64,000 nucleotides of DNA from the NCBI RefSeq assembly GCF_040054535.1, contig NC_090796.1:13667501-13731500 (forward strand), in the 5' to 3' direction. This stretch comes from Antennarius striatus. Its lineage: Eukaryota > Chordata > Actinopteri > Lophiiformes > Antennariidae. This document shows positions 1 to 13,904 of the stretch, one piece after another (positions within the stretch are counted from its first letter, which is position 1; each line of letters opens with the position of its first letter). Position numbers and translations under genes: made by a program. Below the pieces are notes generated by a model. The model had not been told where the DNA came from, searched no databases, and saw nothing but the letters and a program-made list of their open reading frames with translations.

Positions 1-892
1 TTAGCGCGTGAAGACCAGCCAGCGGAAGAACATATTTTTGACTTTACAGCCCACCATCATACATTTGCTCATCAATTGCCCTTCCAATCATCTTTTTTTT
101 TTTTTATTCAGACAGTCAACCCTCCTCATTTTCATTTGTAAATCTGCAGATTTGTACTTCCTGTTTTTAACAGATTCTGTTCTAGTTCCTCTACTCACAA
201 ACGTTCAACGTATTCCTAAACTCTTGATTAGTAAATGTAAATTTAGTTGACCAACCCAACTCCTTGAATGAAAACGCCCTGGAGAGAAAATGTTCAGCAC
301 AGATGAAGCGGGATTATAATTTCCAAGACCCTTTACTTTCATTCTTACGGGAGTTTTTTCATTCAATGAATCAGTCAGCTGTGGGGAAAAACTATGACTA
401 TTTCCTTCTCCTATTCCCACATCCTCCTCAAGATAACCCCAGCTGGTGTTGAGCAGCGGAGATGGGAGACCAGAAATGGGTCACTTGCTGTATATGGAGC
501 ATTCAGAGAGGCAGTGAGAGTGCTGCTTTTAACTGCTCTACTTTCCGAACCCATGTGAAACCCTGGAACCATCACTCTCTGTCACCTTGAACCGTGGCAG
601 ATGTTAATAATACCATCAAGAGCGGAGAAACCTGTATGTGCAAAGAAAGTGTATGGATGGATCTAGTTTCATTTTTAACCCTCTAAATGAAACTTTTATT
701 ATTATAAAACTGAAGTGTTTGCCCCAGATCCCATCCTCCACATGCCCAGAAATGAGTTCTTCTGCCCCTAATCAAGATAAAAATCTATTTATCTTGATCA
801 GATCTGTCCTAATTGCTACCAACAGACTCTGTTTTTGCAAAATGATGCAAACATTGTTAATAATTTCATGAAAACTGCCCTCTTTTTCTCAG
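1..892. other. plxdc1 intron (5' part of gene outside window)
   Basis: I see no coding exon here. The stretch is AT-rich with short poly-T runs, and it ends at a polypyrimidine tract and AG acceptor (891-892) directly before the first recognisable plxdc1 exon. The upstream exons, including the signal peptide, lie before the window. Confidence 0.6.
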
Positions 893-4925
<4,033 letters not shown>

Positions 4926-5121
4926 AAGTCCTGGACATCCAGGACTTGGAAGAAGAAAGGATACCACCTTGAGGATAACACGGGTATTACAAGAGAAAAG
5001 AATTGGATAAATGGGCAACCTGTCGACACAGAATATCCCCCACTCCACGGCTGGAGGCTGAACAGTTTTTACTGTAAAGGCTTTTGCCAGCTATCTTGGC
5101 GTCATTTGCTCTTTTCATCAA

Positions 5122-5150
5122 ACAAGGCGCCTGTATGGAAATAATAAGAC
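5122..5150 (+). repeat. 29-nt direct repeat, copy 1
   Basis: Begins ACAAGGCGCC and ends ATAATAAGAC. It recurs at 5917-5945 with one mismatch (28 of 29 identical). The copies are about 0.8 kb apart. Origin unknown. Confidence 0.7.
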
Positions 5151-5317
5151 TCAGTGCACAGGGATGTCAGGGAATTAACTGTACTGCTAAAAAAATATAA
5201 GCCCCAACTAAACTATGTGTATTTTTGTTGTTTTTTTTTCCAGTTTATAAAGTTATTTTTGCTTCATTAAACTTACTTGTGACCAATGATTAGTTCATAA
5301 TGTTATACTGTATCTCT

Positions 5318-5435
<118 letters not shown>

Positions 5436-5916
5436 CTGATAGTTATTACAATGAATTTATTTGAAGAAGAGTTTGCATGAGATTTAAGTGCAGAACTTTT
5501 AATTTGTCAGGATGTTTCCGCTTGAATGTTTTCTAATTAAACCTGGTGGCTGGTGTTGACACTAATCTCATGCATGGTGAAAATTTGAAAACATATGTAA
5601 ACAGACCATGTTTGACTACATGAAACCCGTAGGGTGAGTATCACCAAGGAAACCTGTTTCATTCCCATGCTGACATCTGATTACAATAATTAAGTACATG
5701 AGCTCTAAATGCAGTCATTGGTTAAAAGTTGTGTACCGGTAAACGTGACGTCACTATCTTTGACAAACAAGAGTTGATGACGTACTAAACAACACATGAC
5801 ATCTTTCCACCACTAGGTGGAGCCATATGACCACAACTAGTCAGCTGACCACATAATTGCACAATACAGAGACCTCAAACACATATCATGAGAAACATAT
5901 CATGTCTTCTCATAAC

Positions 5917-5945
5917 ACAAGGCGCCTGGATGGAAATAATAAGAC
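5917..5945 (+). repeat. 29-nt direct repeat, copy 2
   Basis: Second copy of the ACAAGGCGCC...ATAATAAGAC repeat, followed by a short CA run. See copy 1 at 5122. Confidence 0.7.
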
Positions 5946-6180
5946 ACACACAGTTACGTCTACTTGCCACACATGACATTTATTATTATTCTCCGCTAGA
6001 ACAGAATCTGAACAGGCCAAACTGTTCTGAGGAAGGAGGAGGAAACACGTAGCGGCAGCGGTAACAATACGACTACAATGTATAATAAATCGATTGCGGA
6101 AACAAGATAAAAGCTAAATTTATACATAATTCCGTATAAAACAAAAAATAAACGATATAGGACGAAGTACAGAAAAAGAG

Positions 6181-6252
6181 AGGGGGCACCCGGATTTGAA
6201 CCGGGGACCTCTTGATCTGCAGTCAAATGCTCTACCACTGAGCTATACCCCC
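6181..6252 (-). tRNA. tRNA-Cys (anticodon GCA)
   Basis: The minus strand folds as a 72-nt tRNA. The acceptor stem is GGGGGTA paired with TGCCCCC, with discriminator U. The A box begins at TAGCTCAGTGG, the anticodon loop is CTGCAGA with GCA at its centre, and the B box is GGTTCAAATCC. It has no intron. It matches the conserved vertebrate tRNA-Cys-GCA consensus almost base for base. A run of five T on the minus strand (6173-6177) a few bases downstream is a standard RNA polymerase III terminator. It stands alone between plxdc1 and the sperm-gene island, and the intact stems suggest a working gene. Confidence 0.95.
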
Positions 6253-7685
6253 GGCTACCAATGATGCGATACCGGTCATATTTAAATAATCCAGTATGAC
6301 ATTGCATTAGTGTTTACCTCACTGTTTCAAATGTAAAGCCTCTCTAATTACGACACACCGATGTTATTCAGCTAATGCTGTGAGGACTAAACGTACCCGG
6401 AAGACAGTGCTAGAAACTTTATCGACCACACTGAGACGGGCCAGCCAGTCAGCAGGTGTGCCGCGGAAGATCATCCTGATTGTTCTGTCTGTCATTAAGT
6501 CAAACAATTAAATCCTCTTCCAACAGAAGAAAACTACTCAATCTGACCTGGGTCCCCCCTCCCCAAAAAAAAAAAACATTCCGACCCAGATAAAATCCCT
6601 AACACCAGAAGAGGTCAGAAGAAAGCAAAACGTGTGAGCTCAATACATCACAATGAAATTAACTTACCTTTGGATTTCCGTTTACCGGGGAACCGAGCGC
6701 ATCAAGTCCGCTTTGCCTGGTGTGGAGGGGAAATTATCCAACAGTGCCATGGTTCCAAGTAAACTTAAACACCATTTAGATACACACACCAGTCACTCCA
6801 GAACATAAAATTACAGATTTATTTTGTTCAACTGCGCCGACGCAGTATTTCCCATCACTTTCCCCTGTCTAGTATTTGCCTTGACTGGGTCAGGGGCCCA
6901 TGCAGCACAGCTGGGGTCGGGAGGGGCCTGACTTTGCAGGAGCATGAATAAATAACTGAACTGAGACAAATTCATGGTCTGAAACAGCTTTGCTAAACTA
7001 TCCTGGGCAACTAATCAATTTCAGCTCTTCTCCTTTTCTTTCCCCACAACACCCATGCGAGCTGGGCTTTTTAAGCATGACTACTATAAAGACTAATAAA
7101 AGAGAGACTTCAGTTCCTGCAAGATTATCAGCTTTGCGTTCAACAAAACAGGCCAGGGCTTCACACTGAATATTTAAATTGATATATTTTCATTTGAGTT
7201 CATAATTTTGACTTTTTGTGAAATGGTCTGCCATGTGATCTTGCTCAGGTTGGGAAACTCTGAACTAAGGAAACGTAAAACAAGGTTTTGAAAAGGCCTA
7301 AATGACATTGGAATTTACAATTTATGATTGGGTCACTTAAAAGAAAAATAAGGAACAAGCCTAAATTGAAAGAATTCCGGAACTTAAACATAAATAAACA
7401 AACCAAGAGAAAGATGAGGAGAAATCCACTTTTTCTAAGACTGAGTTTTATTTAAAGTGACAGAAAACTTTAGCAATCCACTGAAATTCTAGAGTACAAT
7501 CGAATCATTATCAAATACTATTGGAGTTTGCTATTGCAAATCAGTTTAATACTTTATCAACACACTGAAAGCACACTTTCAGGCATTGATTACCAGGAGA
7601 TGCACCAATGCCTGGACATTCTTAGGCCATTTCACCAGGTCACAACGGAGCCATATCACGACCTCACTGAGGTTTGTGATATGGG
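6253..7685. other. Intergenic, no gene recognised
   Basis: AT-rich sequence with no convincing ORF. A good splice-donor-like motif on the minus strand near 6663-6668 could mark a non-coding exon, but nothing else supports one. Confidence 0.4.
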
Positions 7686-7689
7686 ACAA

Positions 7690-7865
7690 GCAGGTCAGTT
7701 GAAGCAGATGATATACTTACAGTTCAGCACCAGCCACTTCTGTGTGGTTTCAAAAGCCCGAAACTTTGGTTCATTTTCCAGAAAAATCAGATGAACCCTG
7801 TGGAAGCTTCATGAGGCTTCAGCTGCACATCTCTGGTTGGCAGCTGCAAGACACGTTTTATCAAT
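7690..7865 (+). repeat. Low-copy duplicon A, copy 1
   Basis: About 170 bp, including TTCATGAGGCTTCAGCTGCA, shared with 11380-11585 (+), 15545-15665 (-) and 17690-17850 (+). It marks the outer end of the repeated unit that carries the protamine-like genes. Confidence 0.7.
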
Positions 7866-7945
7866 AAAACTGATCCATCCATCCATTCATCCATGCATTT
7901 GAAATGATACTGTGTGTTTATAAGGATGCACAAGATGGATGATCT

Positions 7946-8075
7946 TTCATTCATTCATTCATCTTCTTATGCGGCTCGCAGGATGGCTGCAGCCTATCCG
8001 ACTAAAGGGTGAGAGGCAGTGGGACACTCTGGGCACGACGCCAGTGCATCGTGTGGATGATTATGTGCATCTGTA
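7946..8075 (-). repeat. SINE 3' fragment
   Basis: Minus-strand reading contains the CACTGGCGTCGTGCCC block and the (TGAA)n tail seen in the intact SINE at 21.98 kb. The tRNA-derived head is missing. Confidence 0.65.
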
Positions 8076-8158
8076 AAAACGTACCTGCTGAAAATTTTTA
8101 AAGCTAGACTTTAGGGTACACTGCTTTGTCACTAGTTTGGTACCTTCAACATCTAGAA

Positions 8159-9005
8159 CAGGGGTCAGCAACCCAGATCTCCAGACCTGCATGTGGCTCT
8201 TTAGTGCCTCCTGAGTGGCTCACTGGAGATAAATCACAAAATGAAAAAATAATACTACAAAGAAGGCAAGTAGACAAGAGAACGGTAGCTGATGAGAACA
8301 GAGGATTCAAGAAAGAATGGACCGAATTGTTTGCTTTCATTGCCAATGTGTAAGGATTGCCTGCACGTTTGTGCAGTTGTATGTAAAAGCTGATGAGCCG
8401 CAAGAAGAAACGATCAAATTTATGCCACTGAAAAGCTAAACATGGGAGGATGATATCAGTGAGGCTGGGCTGAAGTGTTTAAATGACAAGGGAATAAACA
8501 CCAACCACCTGATTTCAGTGGCTACAGATGGGGCCTCCAATATGAGAGGGTCACAAAGGGAGTTTGTGACTATGCTACAGAAAGCGTTGGATCCAAACCT
8601 GCTTGCATTTCACTGCATCCTGCACCAAGAACCACTGTGTGCACAAACATTCCCACCGGTGTGTATGGAGGTGATGAACCTCATCATTCAGATGGTTAAC
8701 AAGATGCAAAAGCATTAAATAATCGTCAGTTCCGGGAATTGCTAGAAAAAGCACAAAGTATCATACAACAGAGTAGTCACATGGTGTCCTCTCCTGGATG
8801 TGCTGCTCGGAAAATAAACATTTCATCATAAATGCTCATTATGTATTTGTAATCTAAATTTTGACAGCAGTCTAACATAGTTAATACACAGCGTGTGTAT
8901 TACAGCCTGTGTTGCCTTCATCTATCAAAAATCAAATCTGTGGCTCCCGACAGATTTGATTTTAGTTTTTTGTTTTTGTTTTGTTTTTTGGGTTGCCGAC
9001 CCAAG
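8159..9005 (+). mobile_element. hAT DNA transposon remnant with 8-bp target duplication
   Basis: Terminal inverted repeats begin CAGGGGTCAGCAACCC at the left and end GGGTTGCCGACCCAAG at the right (13 of 16 positions complementary). The element is flanked on both sides by ATCTAGAA (8151-8158 and 9006-9013), an 8-bp target duplication as expected for hAT. Inside, a plus-strand fragment near 8500-8718 reads VATDGASNMRGSQ and LAFHCILHQEPLCAQ, motifs of the hAT transposase catalytic region also found in GTF2IRD2- and ZBED-related proteins. At 847 bp it is an internally deleted, non-autonomous copy. Removing it restores the continuous repeat seen at 12.1 and 18.3 kb, so it landed in an existing protamine-associated unit. 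Confidence 0.85.
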
Positions 9006-9141
9006 ATCTAGAAGGTTGGAAAACCGGAGCACCCGGAGCAAACCAAACCAGAATTTAGGCTATCACAGACTTACTTTTTAGGTTAGGGTCAGGTCTTTTT
9101 GATGTTGTTAGTAGTGGGCCCCACAGGCCTTGTTGAGCATC

Positions 9142-9231
9142 TCACCTTACCAGGCTTGGTTGCACTCGTGGTTGTGGCCTGGTTGTGGGCCTTGTTGTGA
9201 GTCTGGTTTTACGTGTCCTGTTGCTCACCAT
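9142..9231 (-). pseudogene. Decayed protamine-like gene copy
   Basis: From ATG at 9231-9229 the minus strand reads 29 codons with the Thr-Arg-rich pattern of its neighbours (KTRLTTRPTTRP), then stops at 9142-9144, well short of the 55-66 residues of the intact copies. Several ACCAGGCG-type codons have become ACCAGGCC, consistent with loss of CpG. Upstream it keeps the TCTTTGATCTCA promoter motif, but the TATA box found in the other copies is gone. The flanking sequence is the same repeat unit that surrounds the intact genes. I infer a dead fifth member; a very short expressed peptide cannot be excluded. Confidence 0.65.
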
Positions 9232-9330
9232 TCTTTGTGTAAAATGATCTCAAATGCCTCTGACATTTGAGATCAAAGAATAATTGAACATTTACTTGTG
9301 GATCAGAGCTGTTATCATAAGGGTTCTGTG

Positions 9331-10146
9331 TTACAAACATGTTCCTCCTTCTGTCTCATCCAGTTGGTCCTGGAGGTTCTTGTTGATTTCCTTCATGAAC
9401 TTAATTTCTTCCATGTAGTTGTTTCTCTGAATTACCACTTTATCTCTTTCTCTCTTTTCAATTTCATCAAGTTTAGCTTTCTCCACCTTCAATTCCTCCT
9501 GCAGAACATGGATCTCTTTCTCCAGTTCAGCATTCTTTTGCTCCATTTCAGCTTTGGCCTGCTCCGCCTGAAAAGCTTTACTAATTCCATAAGTGATACT
9601 GCTTGCATACAGTGTCTTGTAGGTATGCAGAGTCATATTGATCTCTCTTCGAACCTCGTCCATCAGCAGACCTCTCTCAGCACAGTTTGTGGTCACCTGT
9701 CTGATCAGCTCGTCAAAGCATTGCGTATAGAGCTCCCTGCGTATTGGACAGATTCCAGTGCTTCTGGCCTGCCTTTGACTCAGCTCTGTGTCCAGCTTCT
9801 CCTCCAGCTGGATAATATCAACTCTTGCGGAAGGTGCACTGGAAACATACTGCACACACAGCCAGTCGCCTTGCATCCACTCCCTAGGTGGAAAGATGGA
9901 GTTGAGGATCTTCAAGGTGTTTCTGTTGCTGGTCCCATCAGTGAATTGTTGAGGACTTGAAGGTTGTTTCTTTGATGGGTCTGTACTTTTGCCAATCAAC
10001 ACTGGCTTGTCATATTTCAGAAGTGTCTCAGGTGGTGGAATTATTGCTTCTGCACAGGCCCCTTCCTCTGCTAATTCATCCATTCCACCTGTTACTTGTG
10101 AATCATGTTGAATGGTTCTATATAGCGTATCTGTTCTGGGAAACAT
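9331..10146 (-). CDS. dnali1: Axonemal dynein light intermediate polypeptide 1, intronless copy
   Basis: A single uninterrupted ORF of 271 codons encodes the p28-family inner-arm dynein subunit, which links inner-arm dynein heavy chains to the axoneme in cilia and sperm flagella. Recognisable blocks are IPPPETLLKYDKPVL, FPPREWMQ, GICPIRRELYTQCFDELI, TNCAERGLLMDEVRREI and TLYASSITYGI, then a C-terminal coiled coil (about residues 190-265) rich in Glu and Lys. The length is close to the roughly 258 residues of mammalian DNALI1. The first ATG (10146) gives about 35 residues before the conserved start of the family; the ATG at residue 22 is an alternative. Vertebrate DNALI1 is normally multi-exon, so a one-exon frame suggests an intact retrocopy. 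I see no poly(A) tract or target duplication, so an old event is likely. Its neighbours are protamine-like genes. Confidence 0.9.
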   Translation of the reverse strand: MFPRTDTLYRTIQHDSQVTGGMDELAEEGACAEAIIPPPETLLKYDKPVLIGKSTDPSKKQPSSPQQFTDGTSNRNTLKILNSIFPPREWMQGDWLCVQYVSSAPSARVDIIQLEEKLDTELSQRQARSTGICPIRRELYTQCFDELIRQVTTNCAERGLLMDEVRREINMTLHTYKTLYASSITYGISKAFQAEQAKAEMEQKNAELEKEIHVLQEELKVEKAKLDEIEKRERDKVVIQRNNYMEEIKFMKEINKNLQDQLDETEGGTCL

Positions 10147-11375
10147 TTATTGCGCCAACATAAATAGTTATATTTCCATTCCCATATATATAAATACAGT
10201 GCCTTTTGATCTAGATTTTGATAGACATTGTCTATAGAAATCAAAATCTTTGATGAGTTGATCTATAATGTAATTAAGGCGTGTCCTTCCGCTAGTTAGT
10301 TTGTGGACACACCTTTAACAAAGGCCCGTAGATCAAAGCACTTGTGCTTTGAACTAACTGGGCAGGAGCACTGTAACACAATAAGACAATTTACTGCCAT
10401 TAAAAAGTACTGTAACTGTAACATGAAAAGAACACTAAATTCACTATATGACAAAATCTACATTGACATGAGTATCATTTAACTCATCATGAATGGCTGT
10501 ATTGAAAGCATAGCAGAATAATGGAAAGTTATGAAAGATATTTATCTTTGTAAATTGTGTTTACAAATATGTATCTATGTTCCTATGTTCCCAGACAAGA
10601 CCTTTTTTTTTTTTTCATCCTGTTTTTTGTGGATTACACATTTTTGTTGCATTCTCACAATTGTGGAACAATCCCGGGGACAGCGGGCTCTCAGTTGTGA
10701 CATGAACTATTGATTGTGTTGGACGCAGGTTTTGCTGTTATGGTGGACTTTTGTGGGAAATGTTGTGGACTGCACAACTGCTGGGGAACTCAGGACAATG
10801 GTCTTGGATTATGTTTGATTGTCTTAAAAATACTCTGCGACGAGCATGCACAAAGGGTAATGTGTGCTGATGTCAATATTTCAGACTGCGCTGCCAACTT
10901 GCCAGTTGATTTATTCCACCATCGGCACCACAGTGACGTGTGGTGAGGTTCACGGCTGGTGTGGCACTGATTTCATCATAATTAGATTTACAAAAATATG
11001 AACCTAGTTTAGCTTATTCACCATTTAATTAGCAACAGGTCATTTTAAAAGTCTCATAGCAGAATTATTTACACATACCACATTTGATGAAAAAAACAAA
11101 TGTGTTAAAAAGTCATAGTGAATTTGTTAGTTTCAAATGTTTTGAACTTCATTTTGAAAAAAGAAATTTCATAGAAAAATGTAGATGTATAAAATGTGTA
11201 AGTTTCTAATGTGTTTGTCTTAAAAATGAACTGGGCCCTGGACAGAAATCTCTGCGACTGCTAAATGTTTATTTTCAATTTCTACTTGATGCTAAAATAA
11301 AATTGAAAAATACAAAATATAAAATACAATATCAACAACACCATCCAAAATGAAAGGGGACGATGGGTAGAAGAC
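10147..11375. other. Spacer in sperm-gene island
   Basis: No gene recognised. Short motifs ending in GATCAAAG (10330-10360) resemble the distal promoter motif of the protamine-like genes. A short open frame at 10710-10946 has no family features I know. Confidence 0.4.
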
Positions 11376-11379
11376 ATTT

Positions 11380-11585
11380 GGCTTGTGAAATTCTCGTCCT
11401 TGGAAAACAAAGACAGGAAGGCTGGTTGAAGCAGCCTCCCTGTCCAGCAAGGCTGGTGACCAGACACTGATCTGTGTGTTTACAAAGGCCCGAAAATGCT
11501 TTTCCAGCAAATTCAGATGAACCCTGGGGAAGCTTCATGAGGCTTCAGCTGCACATCCCCAGTTAACAGCTCCAAGATAGATGTT
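11380..11585 (+). repeat. Low-copy duplicon A, copy 2
   Basis: Second plus-strand copy of the segment at 7690, here with an extra upstream block (AGCAAGGCTGGTGACCAGAC). That block is mirrored in inverted orientation at about 14490-14535. Confidence 0.7.
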
Positions 11586-11785
11586 GTTATTGTTTTTTAA
11601 GGTAGACCTGAGGGTACGCCGCTTCTCCACTGATTTGTCTGAAGACAAAGGCAAGAGAAGGAGAGGGTACCTTCAACATCTCAAAGGTTGGGAAACCGGA
11701 GCACCCGGAGAAAACCAACCCAGAATTTAGGCCATCACAGGTTTTAAAGAGTTTAGCTTTAAACTTTTAAGAGTTTAAATCACCC

Positions 11786-12022
11786 ATCCACCTGTCACGT
11801 ATGTAACATGGCCTTCCTGTGTAGAGTTTGCACGTTCTCTTCGTGTCTGAATGGATTTTCTCTTTCCCCCCACCATCATTAAAACATGCATCTAAGGACC
11901 TTCGGGTTGTGTTGGCCCACAGTGGCAGGCATGCCCAGGGGGTGGCCCAGGACCAACACTCCATCTGACCTTGTATTTTGTTGTATGATTGTATAATGAT
12001 CAATAAAGCTTCTTTCTTTGAA
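11786..12022 (+). repeat. SINE (CAATAAAGCTTCTTTC tail), partial
   Basis: Matches, in opposite orientation, the SINE at 13905-14185: a GTAGAGTTTGCACGTTC block, then a tail of GTATAATGATCAATAAA plus CTTCTTTC. The tRNA-like head is missing here. Confidence 0.65.
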
Positions 12023-12234
12023 GATAGATTTTTTTTTTTAAGCCAGACTTGATGGTACGCTGCTCCTCCACTGGTTTGTCTATCAACATAGACAGGAAGG
12101 GAAGAGGGTACCCTCAACATCTAGAAGGTTGGGAAACCGGAGCACCCGGAGAAAACCAACCCAGAATTCAGGCCTTCACAGGCCTACTGCTTAGGTTAAG
12201 GTCAGGTGGTTCTGATGTCGTTAGTAGTAGATGT

Positions 12235-12250
12235 CAGATGCATGCATCTG
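12235..12250 (-). promoter_or_regulatory. Conserved 3' stem-loop after protamine-like copy 1
   Basis: CAGATGCATGCATCTG forms a 6-bp stem with a 4-nt loop, 23 nt after the stop codon. A counterpart follows every intact copy at 19-24 nt. Confidence 0.5.
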
Positions 12251-12273
12251 CTATTGCAGATTAGCATGCCTGT

Positions 12274-12441
12274 CTATCGGCGCCTCCTGGACCTGGACCG
12301 AGACTTCCGGGTTCTACGTCTGACCCTGCGGGTCCTGGTTGTCTTCCTGGCTGGGCGCCTGGTTGTGCGCCTGGTTCTGCGCTTGGTTTTCCTGGTTGAG
12401 GATGTGGATCTGCTTCTTCTTCTTCTTGCTGCTCTTGCCAT
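12274..12441 (-). CDS. Protamine-like arginine-rich protein, copy 1
   Basis: Intronless ORF of 55 residues, 27 of them Arg, with no acidic residues. It begins MARAARRRRSRSTSST and ends SRSRSRRRR. The centre is built from Thr-Arg-Arg repeats encoded by a 12-nt unit like ACCAGGCGCACA. The composition is that of a sperm protamine, which would replace histones and neutralise DNA phosphate in sperm nuclei; Ser and Thr next to Arg are plausible phosphorylation sites. ATG is chosen because three of the four copies share the MA start and the upstream spacing. A TATA box (12487-12494) and CTTTGATC motifs lie upstream, and a short hairpin lies 23 nt after the stop. It is a divergent, inverted partner of the gene at 13456. 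The protamine role is inferred from composition, as there is no conserved catalytic motif to test. Confidence 0.8.
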   Translation of the reverse strand: MARAARRRRSRSTSSTRKTKRRTRRTTRRPARKTTRTRRVRRRTRKSRSRSRRRR

Positions 12442-12486
12442 TTCTGTTTTAGTTTAATGTATGTACATATTGGGTGTACGCGATCA

Positions 12487-12494
12487 TATTTATA
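12487..12494 (-). promoter_or_regulatory. TATA box of protamine-like copy 1
   Basis: TATAAATA within the shared motif GGAAGTCTATAAATATGA, about 46-53 nt before the ATG. The CTTTGATCTCAGAT element lies just upstream. The same arrangement precedes all four intact copies. Confidence 0.75.
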
Positions 12495-13049
12495 GACTTC
12501 CGATATCTGAGATCAAAGAAAATTGGTGGTAGATCAAAGCCACACCAATAATCTACCGAGTTTCTTTGATGTCACCTTGTGCTCTCAGTAACCCTTCAAA
12601 ATGATTCACTGTAGATACCTTTTTTTTAGTTTCTCTCTTTCTCTCTGGACGAGATGTCAGCTTGTGGCAGGGCCACATTGAAGACAGGTTGTCTGCCTCT
12701 CACGTACAGTATGAACAATTTTACAACAACCTAGTCACCTAAATTGCAGGTTTTTGGTGGAGAACCTGTGACATGAAAACCATAAATTCACTGCATAACA
12801 AATTCTACAGTGATATGAGTAACTCATTTCAAGATGTATGTTCACATTAGACTAATGATTGAAGTCAGAAACTGATCACATTTACTTTTTTTTGCTGACT
12901 TCACTGTTTTGACTTTTCCTGTTAGACGTTTTGTGTTTGTTTTCTTATAGTTAGTTCATGATTGTCTTTAACTAGGACAATTAGGACTCTAATATCATGC
13001 TGTCTTAGTTTTACACTTGATGGTTGCTGAAACAATTTACTTGTAAGAA

Positions 13050-13275
13050 ACCAGAATGTTGGGTGGCATGGTGGTGCAGGGGGAAGTGCTGTCGCCGCAT
13101 AGCAAGGCGGTTCCTGGTTCAAGTTCTGCTCTGTGTGGAGTCTGTATCTTCTCCCCACGTCTGCATCGGTTCTCTCCGGGTTCTCTGGCTTCCTCTGTTG
13201 TCCAAAAACATGTACTTCATGTGATTGGCCAGTCTCAAGTTGTCCGTAGGTGTGTGTGTGCTAGCTTGTTTGTTC
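13050..13275 (+). repeat. Old tRNA-derived SINE
   Basis: Diverged copy of the SINE at 21.98 kb: GGTGGCATGGTGGTGCAG head, B-box-like GGTTCAAGTTC, then TTCTCTCCGGGTTCTC. It sits in the spacer of the inverted duplication. Confidence 0.75.
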
Positions 13276-13406
13276 TGCATGTGGTTCCGTGATGTTCCAT
13301 TTTGAAGAATTACTGAGAGCACAAGGTGACATCAAAGGAACTCAGTAGATTATTCGTGTGGCTTTGATCTACCACCAATTTTCTTTGATCTCAGATAACG
13401 GAAGTC

Positions 13407-13414
13407 TATAAATA
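13407..13414 (+). promoter_or_regulatory. TATA box of protamine-like copy 2
   Basis: TATAAATA in the shared GGAAGTCTATAAATATGA core, 42-49 nt before the ATG, with TTCTTTGATCTCAGAT immediately upstream. Confidence 0.75.
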
Positions 13415-13455
13415 TGAACGTGTACATCCAATACGTACACTAAACTAAAACAGAA

Positions 13456-13656
13456 ATGGCAAGAGCAGCAAGAAGAAGACGAAGCAGGTCCACATCCTCA
13501 ACCAGGACCAAACGTAGAACCAGGCGTAGAACCAGGCGTAGAGCCAAGAGTGCAACCAGGCGTACAGCCAGGCGCCCAATCAGGAAGACAACCAGGACCC
13601 GCAGGGTCAGACGTAGAACCCGGAAGTCTCGGTCCAGGTCCAGGAGGCGACGATAG
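13456..13656 (+). CDS. Protamine-like arginine-rich protein, copy 2
   Basis: Intronless ORF of 66 residues, 33 of them Arg (half), with no acidic residues and no Cys. The N-terminus MARAARRRRSRSTSST and the C-terminus SRSRSRRRR match copy 1. The extra length is in the central Thr-Arg-Arg repeat (TRRRTRRRAKSATRRT), consistent with gain or loss of 12-nt units. It is divergent from copy 1 within an inverted duplication, the intergenic part being about 1 kb. Core promoter and 3' hairpin are conserved. The antisense strand is also open and Leu/Val-rich, but this is a by-product of Arg codons. The role in sperm chromatin is inferred from composition and from the dnali1 neighbour. Confidence 0.82.
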   Translation: MARAARRRRSRSTSSTRTKRRTRRRTRRRAKSATRRTARRPIRKTTRTRRVRRRTRKSRSRSRRRR

Positions 13657-13679
13657 ACAGACATGCTAATCTGCAATAG

Positions 13680-13695
13680 CAGATGCATGCATCTG
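13680..13695 (+). promoter_or_regulatory. Conserved 3' stem-loop after protamine-like copy 2
   Basis: Perfect CAGATG-CATG-CATCTG hairpin, 24 nt after the stop. No AATAAA lies within the next 200 nt. Confidence 0.5.
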
Positions 13696-13904
13696 ACGTC
13701 TACCACCTGACCCTAACCTTAACAGTAGGCCTGTGAAGGCTGAGATTCTGGGTTGGTTTTCTCCGGGTGCTCCGGTTTCCCAACCCTCTAGATACTAAGG
13801 GTACCCTCTCCTCCTCTTGCCCTTGTCGATAGACAAACCAGTGGAGAAGCAGCGCACCCTCAAGTCTAGCTTTAAAAAAAAAAATTTAAATCATCTATCT
13901 TCAG

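Larger units (their letters stand above)
11410..12600 (+). repeat. Left arm of a large inverted duplication
   Basis: Order in this arm: duplicon A block, a block with AAACCGGAGCACCCGG, a SINE, a second such block, the minus-strand protamine-like gene, then its promoter. The same order appears reversed and complemented at 13310-14540. Promoter-proximal sequence is the most alike between arms. The spacer is about 0.7 kb and holds an old SINE. Confidence 0.75.

Noticed and set aside
9298-9960. 220-codon plus-strand frame opposite dnali1
   Set aside because: Leu/His-rich shadow of a clearly conserved protein on the other strand.
10710-10946. 78-codon frame with several Cys
   Set aside because: No recognised motif, no splice or promoter support, and in a repeat-rich spacer.
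12206-12457. Leu/Val-rich open frame on the strand opposite protamine-like copy 1 (and likewise at 13440-13706)
   Set aside because: The antisense of Arg/Thr codons reads as hydrophobic residues; there is no independent start context or family. The sense strand has promoter and hairpin support.
13456-13656. Reading the Arg-rich ORFs as SR-type splicing factors or histone H1 tails
   Set aside because: There is no RNA-recognition or globular domain. Small size, absence of acidic residues and intronless structure fit protamine better, though function remains inferred.
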